Assembly (NCBI GenBank): GCA_937894105.1
Contig: CALCTI010000184.1
Span: 1 to 11,544 of the forward strand
Origin: an uncultured cyanobacterium
GTDB lineage: Bacteria > Cyanobacteriota > Cyanobacteriia > CACIAM-69d
Reading direction: 5' to 3'
DNA length: 11,544 bases
The stretch's first letter is position 1. Every line of letters begins with the position of its first letter. Under the pieces are notes generated by a model that saw only the letters and a list, made by a program, of their open reading frames with translations, did no database searches and was not told the origin of the DNA. The translations under genes and the position numbers were made by a program. Below, one piece after another: positions 6,822-11,544 of this stretch.

Positions 6822-7493
6822 CTTCCTGACAGTCTTGTCACGTTCTTGCCGCCGACTATTTTATCTTCTGGATACGGTGACCTTTGGGGTAGCAATCAAA
6901 TTATTTTGACCCGCCATCAGAAATAGTAATCACCCTCTCAAATATTAAAAAATAATTAAGAGCAGACTGGATTTTCCTTTTCCTGATCTGGGGATTTGGT
7001 CCGTGGGGCGATCGCCGCCAAATTTAGAAATGGTGGGGACTTTGGGCAATCTTCTCCCCGTCATTAAAGGGATCTACGTTTTCTGATTAGAGGATCGTCG
7101 TTGGGAGCGATCCCACGCTACTCCTATGCCTCTGGAAAAATGCCTTGCATTTCCGGGCCACTGTGATAGCCTTTTGTGGCTTCAAAAATTGTTAACTTCT
7201 GTTTCGTGTTTGTTGTGCAGGAAATGCCACATTGGCTTTACCTGACAGAGGTTCAAAGCAATTGAGCACCTGTTGGGACGTCAGTTAGGCGCTTTTACGA
7301 AATTGTTGCCGTCGGCGGATTTCTTAATCTTTTCGCCGTCCATCGCAGTATTTTGTTGGATGCAACCACCGTCGCCGTTGGTGATTAAACCGTCGAGCAA
7401 ATGGTGAGTGCCGTGTAAAACCCTTTTGCCACTGGCGTAGGGGCTATGCGGGAGTAATCCATCCGCTGCACTTGCTGTTTACCCCCTAGAAAT
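6822..7493. other. Long intergenic region between divergent purM and rlpA
   Basis: About 670 bases with no gene I can name. On the minus strand TAAAAT (6858-6863) is a possible purM -10 box without a matching -35. Small perfect hairpins occur: TGGGA-GCGA-TCCCA with a GNRA-type loop (7102-7115, overlapping GGATCG/CGATCC at 7092-7113), AAATGC-CTT-GCATTT (7138-7152), and GCCAC/GTGGC (7157-7180). GCATTTCC (7147-7154) is also complementary to GGAAATGC (7220-7227). An open minus-strand frame at 7281-7478 is listed separately. Confidence 0.55.
7281..7478 (-). other. Unassigned open frame, possible gene remnant
   Basis: A 65-codon stretch on the minus strand runs from just after a TAA to TGA at 7281-7283. 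It has no usable start except TTG codons or an internal ATG that would leave 20 residues. The predicted peptide includes HGTHHLLDGLITNGDGGC and MDGEKIKKSADGNNFVKAPN. Many codons follow the RNY pattern, with C/T in third position, as in real genes. RNY is symmetrical between strands, and the opposite strand is interrupted by two stops in the matching phase. I do not recognise a family. It may be a fragment of a decayed gene or chance. Confidence 0.2.
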
Positions 7494-8576
7494 ATGAGTT
7501 CGTTTAAATTGCTTCGACCTTGGGCTACGGCCACTGCCACTTTAAGCTTGTTAGCGATCGCCCCTGCTCAGAGTCAGGTATTGAATCGTGCTTCCGAAGG
7601 ATCATCAGCAATTCGCGTTGCCCAATGGCAGCCGAGCATTACCCCTTCCGAATCCGCCAGCCTTCCCTCTCCATCCCAAGCGCTGGACGGCAACTTAGCC
7701 TCCACAACCAGGGCTACCACCGGTGTTCCCACCACCGGCGCAGTCATTACTAAGGTTTACGCCCACGAAGTTGACGATCAGGACGCTGTCACCCTCTACG
7801 TGCGTGATATTCCCGTCCTGACCTTTTTGGGAAATGAGTCGCCCAATGGCAATACTGCTGAAGACTCTGCCGCCAATGCGTCCGAAAACGCTTCCGGCAA
7901 TGTTTCCGACAACGCTGGCCCTGAATCCGTGGCGACGCCCCTAGAGCGAGCTCAGCTTGTGGCTCAGAAGCTGGAAAATCTTCACGGTCAGCTCGCGCAA
8001 ACGGAAACGGCTTCGGATATTCGTCTGGAGTGGGATAAGGAAGACGAGCAATATTGGATTACGGCAGGTGATCGCCCCGTAGTGGCCCTAGATAAGTGGA
8101 CCACGGCGGTACAGCCCAGCCCCGATTTAACCTCTGCCCTGGTGCAAACCACGAACCGGCTGCGGCGCTTGGTGTATGGCGCTGAGCCCATTGAGTACAC
8201 CGGTTCACGACGGTTGACCAATCCGGCCGTTGCTTTGGCGGCTCCGGCTCCCGCCCCTGAGGCTGTGGCGGTCGGCACTGTCCGGTCTACCCAGCTTGGC
8301 ATTGCTTCTTGGTATGGCGGCTATTTTCACGGTCGTCGCACCGCCAGTGGTGAACGTTACAACCAAAACGCCATGACCGCTGCCCATCGACACCTACCCT
8401 TTGGCACACGGGTGCGGGTGGTAAACCTGTCCAACGGACGCTCCACCATTGTGCGCATTAATGATCGCGGTCCTTTTATTCGCGGTCGTATCATTGACCT
8501 ATCCTCCGCCGCTGCCGGTCAAATTGGCCTGCGTAGCATGGGTATCAGTCGTGTGCGCGTGGAAGTGCTGAAGTAG
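7494..8576 (+). CDS. rlpA: RlpA-family septal-ring lytic transglycosylase-like protein
   Basis: An exported cell-wall protein of 360 residues. A signal peptide is clear: basic start, hydrophobic run (about 11-24) and a likely cut near APAQS-Q (residue 27). A variable region (about 30-80) precedes a segment, VYAHEVDDQDAVTLYVRDIPVLTF (88-111), of the type I associate with cyanobacterial RlpA. An Asn/Ser/Ala-rich linker (about 118-142) and a helical part follow. The C-terminal double-psi beta-barrel (about 266-358) carries the family signatures: ASWYGG, TASGERYN with Glu287, MTAAH with His298, LPFGT, RINDRGPF with Asp324, and RIIDLS with Asp335. Glu287, His298 and Asp335 match the positions reported as catalytic or important in Pseudomonas RlpA. 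There is no SPOR domain. Two hairpins and a short repeat follow the gene. Confidence 0.9.
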   Translation: MSSFKLLRPWATATATLSLLAIAPAQSQVLNRASEGSSAIRVAQWQPSITPSESASLPSPSQALDGNLASTTRATTGVPTTGAVITKVYAHEVDDQDAVTLYVRDIPVLTFLGNESPNGNTAEDSAANASENASGNVSDNAGPESVATPLERAQLVAQKLENLHGQLAQTETASDIRLEWDKEDEQYWITAGDRPVVALDKWTTAVQPSPDLTSALVQTTNRLRRLVYGAEPIEYTGSRRLTNPAVALAAPAPAPEAVAVGTVRSTQLGIASWYGGYFHGRRTASGERYNQNAMTAAHRHLPFGTRVRVVNLSNGRSTIVRINDRGPFIRGRIIDLSSAAAGQIGLRSMGISRVRVEVLK

Positions 8577-8581
8577 AAACG

Positions 8582-8641
8582 ACTGACGTATAAACTGCTG
8601 ATATGAGCACCGCTGACGTAAAAGGCACTGATATCAGCAGT
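8582..8641. repeat. Two 30-bp direct repeats with an 11-bp inverted repeat
   Basis: Starting five bases after the rlpA stop, two units with a period of 30 share CTGACGTA (8583-8590 and 8613-8620) and CTGATAT (8598-8604 and 8628-8634). Across them ACTGCTGATAT (8594-8604) is perfectly complementary to ATATCAGCAGT (8631-8641). The mixture of direct and inverted symmetry could form a hairpin at the 3' end of the rlpA transcript or be an operator. Confidence 0.6.
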
Positions 8642-8651
8642 ACCGAAATAA

Positions 8652-8696
8652 GCTTGGGGGACAGTAATGCCACTGGGATATGCTGTCCCCTCAAGC
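8652..8696 (+). terminator. Strong hairpin between rlpA and the pgeF homologue
   Basis: GCTTG-GGGGACAG (8652-8664) pairs with CTGTCCCC-T-CAAGC (8683-8696), giving 13 base pairs with one bulged T and an 18-base loop. It lies 24 bases before the next start codon. No T run follows, so it is not a standard intrinsic terminator. It may end or protect the rlpA mRNA, or control pgeF translation. Confidence 0.5.
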
Positions 8697-8719
8697 ATCA
8701 AAAGCCGTAGAATCAGGCG

Positions 8720-9559
8720 ATGACACCCCCTTCTTGCGCAGAACCGTCAAAGCTAGCCGCTCCTCAGACATCCAATTGGACTTGGCAATCTTGGGAAGGC
8801 TTGGAATATTTGACCTGCGACCTGTTGTCTCCCTGGTCCCACGGCTTTTTTACGCGAAAATTTTCACCGAAATCGCCTGCCGAATTAACTTCCGCTTTGG
8901 CACAAAACGCCTCCGTGCTAAGGGTTAAGCAAGTTCATGGCGATCGCGTCCTCACCCCAACGGAAATTACCCACACGCCACACGCTCCTGAATCGTCTTA
9001 TCCTCCGGCGGACGGTGTGCTCACAGAGGCAGGCAATCAAGCGGCGTGGGTGTGTACCGCAGACTGTACCCCGACGCTGATCGGAGATTTGACCACCGGG
9101 ATGGTGTTGGCGGTTCATGCGGGCTGGCGAGGGACGGCGCAGCAGATTGTGCCCAAAGGAATTGCCCGGCTATTGGACCAGGGGGCAAAGCTGAACACCC
9201 TGCGCGTCGCCCTGGGGCCGGCCATTAGTGGCGCAGCGTATCAGGTGCACCAGGAAGTGGCGGACCAGCTTGTGGCTACTTTGGACGCTTGCCCCACCCC
9301 TTCGCCGGAATCTTTGCCAGAACCTTTACCGGGGCAATGGGCGGGATTAACCCCGGTGCAGTCTGACCCAGAGCCGGGAAAAGCTCGGCTGGATGTGCGC
9401 CATGTGAATCTGTTGCAGCTTTTGGAGTTGGGGCTTGGGGCGGAGCAGTTGGCGATCGCCCCCCATTGCACCCATAGCGAGCCTGACCAATTCTTTTCCT
9501 ATCGCCGCGACGGCACCAAAACCGTACAGTGGTCTGGCATCGTCAGTGGAAGTCATTAG
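8720..9559 (+). CDS. pgeF: PgeF / YfiH-family purine nucleoside phosphorylase-like, laccase-domain protein
   Basis: A 279-residue cytoplasmic protein of the Cu-oxidase_4 (DUF152) fold. Members are described as polyphenol oxidase-like, as peptidoglycan editing factor PgeF in E. coli, and as purine nucleoside phosphorylase/adenosine deaminase-like enzymes. The three metal ligands are present: His73 (QVHG), Cys116 (CTADC) and His133 (HAGWRGT). The C-terminal FFSYRRDG (258-265) and WSGI are also present. The usual GPCIGxCC motif reads GPAISGAAYQV, without the cysteines, which I recall as a common cyanobacterial variant. A proline-rich insert lies at about 190-220. ATG 8720 is the only Met near the start; SD is weak (CAGG). 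The sequence does not decide which reaction it performs. It follows rlpA, another cell-wall gene, but the hairpin between them argues against simple cotranscription. Confidence 0.87.
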   Translation: MTPPSCAEPSKLAAPQTSNWTWQSWEGLEYLTCDLLSPWSHGFFTRKFSPKSPAELTSALAQNASVLRVKQVHGDRVLTPTEITHTPHAPESSYPPADGVLTEAGNQAAWVCTADCTPTLIGDLTTGMVLAVHAGWRGTAQQIVPKGIARLLDQGAKLNTLRVALGPAISGAAYQVHQEVADQLVATLDACPTPSPESLPEPLPGQWAGLTPVQSDPEPGKARLDVRHVNLLQLLELGLGAEQLAIAPHCTHSEPDQFFSYRRDGTKTVQWSGIVSGSH

Positions 9560-9598
9560 CCAAGGCGAGTCAGCCAAAGCTAATGACCGAAGTTAGCT
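9554..9598 (+). promoter_or_regulatory. Two mutually exclusive hairpins between pgeF and chlM
   Basis: CATTAGC (9554-9560, including the pgeF stop) pairs with GCTAATG (9579-9585). The overlapping AGCTAA (9578-9583) can instead pair with TTAGCT (9593-9598). The shared segment means only one can form at a time, as in attenuators. There is no T run after the second stem, so any switching role is speculative. Confidence 0.3.
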
Positions 9599-9723
9599 GT
9601 CGCCGGGCAATCTTTACGGAATTGCAAACTGACGAAAGAGATTGATACGGTACGGTTAAAATATGTGACGATAAACGGTGTATTTTCTAGTTTGTTTCTA
9701 ACTACGTTTTTTAACGAGGCCCC
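9560..9723 (+). other. chlM: Intergenic region with chlM leader
   Basis: 164 bases that probably hold the chlM promoter. TAAAAT (9657-9662) is a plausible -10 box, but TTGATA at 9642-9647 is only nine bases away, too close to be its -35. GAGG (9716-9719) precedes the GTG start by four bases and supports that start. Confidence 0.4.
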
Positions 9724-10554
9724 GTGAGCACAACTGCACCCGCCCCTGAGTCCAAGGAAGAATCTCAAGATAATTCCCCCCAGGAGTCCCAGGAAAGTAA
9801 CGATAAAATCGTTGTTCGCGACTATTTCAACAGCACTGGCTTTGACCGGTGGCGGCGGATTTATGGGGCCGGGGACGATATTAATAAGGTTCAGCTAGAT
9901 ATTCGCAATGGTCACCAACGCACCATTGATTTAGTGCTGGATTGGTTTGAAGCGGATAAGAAGGCTGCCCAGGAGGCGGTCGAAGGGACGGACGAAGGCG
10001 TTAGCAAAAAAATTGGCGATCGCTCCGTGTGCGATGCCGGCTGTGGGGTGGGCGCATTGGCGATTCCCCTCGCCCAGCAGGGGGTAACGGTATACGCCAG
10101 TGACATTTCGGAAAAAATGGTGGGGGAGGCGATCGCCCGGTCAGGAGCGCTGGCACTGGACAAGCCGCCCACCTTTGAAACGCGGGACCTGGAGGCGATC
10201 GAGGGCAACTACGACAGCGTAATTTGTTTGGATGTGTTGATTCACTATCCCGACGAAGAAATGGAAGCCATGTTGACCCATTTGGCTAGCTGCGCCCAGT
10301 CTCAGCTTATTTTGAGCTTTGCGCCAAAAACCTGCTTTTACGCCACCCTGAAACGCATCGGCGAATTTTTCCCCGGTCCAAGCAAAGCCACCCGCGCCTA
10401 TTTACATCGAGAAAAAGAAGTGGTCGCCATTTTAAACAATCTGGGCTGGGACGTGGCTCGCAGTGAATTGACCGCCACTCGCTTTTATTTCTCTCGCCTG
10501 ATGGAGTTTGTCAAAGCTGAGGCAAAAAACGAGGAAAAAGCGGAAGCCGCCTAG
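9724..10554 (+). CDS. chlM: Magnesium-protoporphyrin IX O-methyltransferase (ChlM)
   Basis: ChlM transfers a methyl group from S-adenosylmethionine to the 13-propionate of Mg-protoporphyrin IX, after Mg-chelatase and before the cyclase that makes protochlorophyllide. The 276-residue protein shows the family opening VVRDYFNSTGFDRWRRIYG (30-48), SAM motif I VCDAGCGVGALAIPLA (102-117), motif II ASDISEKMV (125-133) with Asp127, and DSVICLDVLIHYP (164-176). The C-terminal FAPKTCFYATLKRIGEFFPG region is also typical. Relative to the ~230-residue proteins I know, it has a 28-residue N-terminal tail rich in Ser, Glu and Gln, an acidic insert at about 79-100 and a charged C-terminal tail. The GTG start has GAGG upstream, and no ATG lies before the conserved region. 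Confidence 0.94.
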   Translation: MSTTAPAPESKEESQDNSPQESQESNDKIVVRDYFNSTGFDRWRRIYGAGDDINKVQLDIRNGHQRTIDLVLDWFEADKKAAQEAVEGTDEGVSKKIGDRSVCDAGCGVGALAIPLAQQGVTVYASDISEKMVGEAIARSGALALDKPPTFETRDLEAIEGNYDSVICLDVLIHYPDEEMEAMLTHLASCAQSQLILSFAPKTCFYATLKRIGEFFPGPSKATRAYLHREKEVVAILNNLGWDVARSELTATRFYFSRLMEFVKAEAKNEEKAEAA

Positions 10555-10608
10555 GTTAGGCTAAAAAGATATGAGTAAGGATGTGACCTCTAGTTTCTGG
10601 GGGCTCAC

Positions 10609-10738
10609 TAGGGGTTGTCATCAATTGAATCCCTAAGTCAAGAGCCGTAAGGGTTTCAGCCCCTGCCTTGTTTGTTCTTAAAGGGCGCGTACTCCCCACT
10701 GCATCAGGCTTCTGGAGATTAATTGATGACACGCCCTA
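10609..10738 (-). mobile_element. MITE-like repeat, copy 2
   Basis: A 130-bp element in the opposite orientation to the copy at 5611-5742. Here the ends are well kept: TAGGGGTTGTCATCAATTGA on the left and, in reverse complement, TAGGGCGTGTCATCAATTAA on the right. They match at about 17 of 20 positions, with TA at both outer edges. There is no open frame that could encode a transposase. It sits between chlM and the next gene, ending 36 bases before that gene's ATG. It must therefore be transcribed as part of, or lie in the promoter region of, 10775-11260. Confidence 0.85.
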
Positions 10739-10774
10739 GCTTTTCATTCTTTGTCGACCCGAAAAAAATCTACT

Positions 10775-11260
10775 ATGCGCCTGTTTAAGCAAATCGCTGC
10801 GGGAGTACTCGTTACCTGGGGATTGGTCTTTACCATTGTGGGCATCACCGTCCCCTTTGACCCCACAGAGGATAAGCCAGTGAGCACCTTTGCTGGCTGT
10901 ATGATGCTGGGCTTGCCGCCGCTGGTTTGGGGATTTTTTATTTATCGCGGCTTAACCAAGGAACAGAAAAAGGTGCGAATCAGCACTGAAAAGGGCACCA
11001 CAAATCAGGTGCAAGATACGTTTTTTCGCCTTTTGGAAAGTAACAACGGCGAACTGACGTTAATGCGGTTTGCGATGGAAACGCGGCTGCCGGCGGAGGA
11101 AGCGCGCGAGTTCTTGGATGAGGCGGCAGGGCAGTTTAATGCCTCTTTTCGCGTGGGCGATCGCGGTGAAATTTACTACCAGTTTCCCATTGGTGATTTA
11201 CCCTCCAGCTTGCCCCCTGGCAGCACTTTACCCAACCCTAAAAATCGTCATAACTCCTGA
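10775..11260 (+). CDS. Membrane-anchored protein of unknown function with winged-helix-like C-terminal domain
   Basis: 161 residues. Two membrane helices (about 8-27 and 37-57) form a hairpin. They are followed by a basic stretch (KEQKKVR) and a soluble region (about 77-138) whose pattern, FFRLLESNNGELTLMRFAME then LPAEEAREFLDEAA then a strand pair around YYQF, resembles a winged helix-turn-helix. The tail is Pro/Ser-rich. I do not recognise a named family, though similar two-helix-plus-wHTH proteins are conserved hypotheticals in cyanobacteria as I recall. I chose ATG 10775; a TTG at 10751 would add eight residues and lies nearer the mobile repeat. Its TGA stop overlaps the next gene's ATG (TGATG at 11258-11262), which implies translational coupling. 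Confidence 0.7.
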   Translation: MRLFKQIAAGVLVTWGLVFTIVGITVPFDPTEDKPVSTFAGCMMLGLPPLVWGFFIYRGLTKEQKKVRISTEKGTTNQVQDTFFRLLESNNGELTLMRFAMETRLPAEEAREFLDEAAGQFNASFRVGDRGEIYYQFPIGDLPSSLPPGSTLPNPKNRHNS

Positions 11261-11529
11261 TGGGAAAACTCTTTCTAACCTTGGCAGGGCTATTTGGCGC
11301 ACTGGGCGTTGCTCTGGGAGCCTTTGGAGCCCACGCGTTGAAAAATCAACTAGCCGATCGCGCCCTTGCCATCTTTGAAACCGCCACCCGCTACCAATTA
11401 ATCCACGCCGTGGCGATCGCCCTGGTGGCCCTGCTCGCCCTGCAGCAAAGTAACGACGAAATTTCCGCCCCCTTAATGGTCGCTGGCTGGAGATACTGTA
11501 TTGGCATTATCCTATTTACCGGAAGTTAA
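11260..11529 (+). pseudogene. DUF423-family membrane protein, truncated by a premature stop
   Basis: The 89-residue product matches the start of the DUF423 (YgdD-like) family of small inner-membrane proteins of unknown function. It has GLFGALGVALGAFGAHAL (10-27) in the first helix, ATRYQLIHAVAIAL (42-55) in the second and GWRYCIGIILFTGS (76-89) in the third. Relatives are about 120-130 residues and continue F-S-G-S-L-Y-x-L-A-L into a fourth helix. Here GS is followed by TAA, then AAC-ATG-CTG in the same frame. This looks like TTA (Leu) changed to TAA, plus TAC to AAC. Only 15 bases remain in the window, so the missing part cannot be read. It is coupled to the preceding gene by a one-base overlap. 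Confidence 0.75.
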
Positions 11530-11544
11530 AACATGCTGGACAAC

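Noticed and set aside
6822..7493. tRNA or known small RNA in the purM-rlpA gap
   Set aside because: I found no cloverleaf, no T-loop GTTCGANTC-type motif and none of the conserved Yfr1 core.
8680..8928. 82-codon plus-strand frame overlapping the start of the pgeF homologue
   Set aside because: It overlaps the conserved N-terminus of the pgeF homologue in another frame and starts inside the hairpin; no family features.
11070..11378. Arg-rich plus-strand frame across the end of the wHTH-like gene and the start of DUF423
   Set aside because: It runs out of frame through two better-supported genes and has the composition of a shifted frame.

Overview
The window looks like a piece of a cyanobacterial chromosome. 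The octamer GCGATCGC (HIP1) occurs about 18 times in 11.5 kb, where roughly 0.2 would be expected by chance. The gene set also fits: a Mg-protoporphyrin IX methyltransferase (chlM) for chlorophyll synthesis, a CHASE2 hybrid kinase/cyclase, and an RlpA with the type of N-terminal region I associate with cyanobacteria. I cannot assign a genus from this sequence.

Layout. 1-289 is a leader with a hairpin just before the first start codon. 290-3718 (+) encodes one very large sensor: CHASE2, membrane segments, histidine kinase, receiver, adenylate cyclase and a TPR-like tail. 3719-4406 is a long gene-poor stretch with three tandem 14-bp repeats and a short possible gene remnant. 4407-4769 (-) is a small YvlD/phage-holin-type membrane protein. 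4939-5613 (+) is miaE, a tRNA hydroxylase. 5814-6821 (-) is purM, whose 5' end appears frameshifted. 6822-7493 is a second long intergenic stretch. 7494-8576 (+) is rlpA, 8720-9559 (+) is a PgeF/YfiH-family protein, and 9724-10554 (+) is chlM. 10775-11260 (+) is a membrane-anchored protein of unknown function whose stop overlaps the start of a DUF423 membrane-protein gene at 11260. That last gene has a premature in-frame stop near the window edge.

Two copies of a ~130-bp, TA-bounded repeat with terminal inverted repeats lie in opposite orientation at 5611-5742 and 10609-10738, bracketing purM-rlpA-pgeF-chlM. They resemble a MITE with no transposase of its own. The first copy begins exactly at the miaE stop codon.

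Most genes are unrelated housekeeping functions (tRNA modification, purine synthesis, cell wall, chlorophyll), so this is not an obvious operon or defence island. The points most worth a second look are the repeat pair, the apparent 20-nt deletion at the start of purM, the nonsense codon in the DUF423 gene, the single-polypeptide phosphorelay/cyclase, and several unexplained hairpins and repeats between genes. I do not see a convincing, wholly new multi-gene system.
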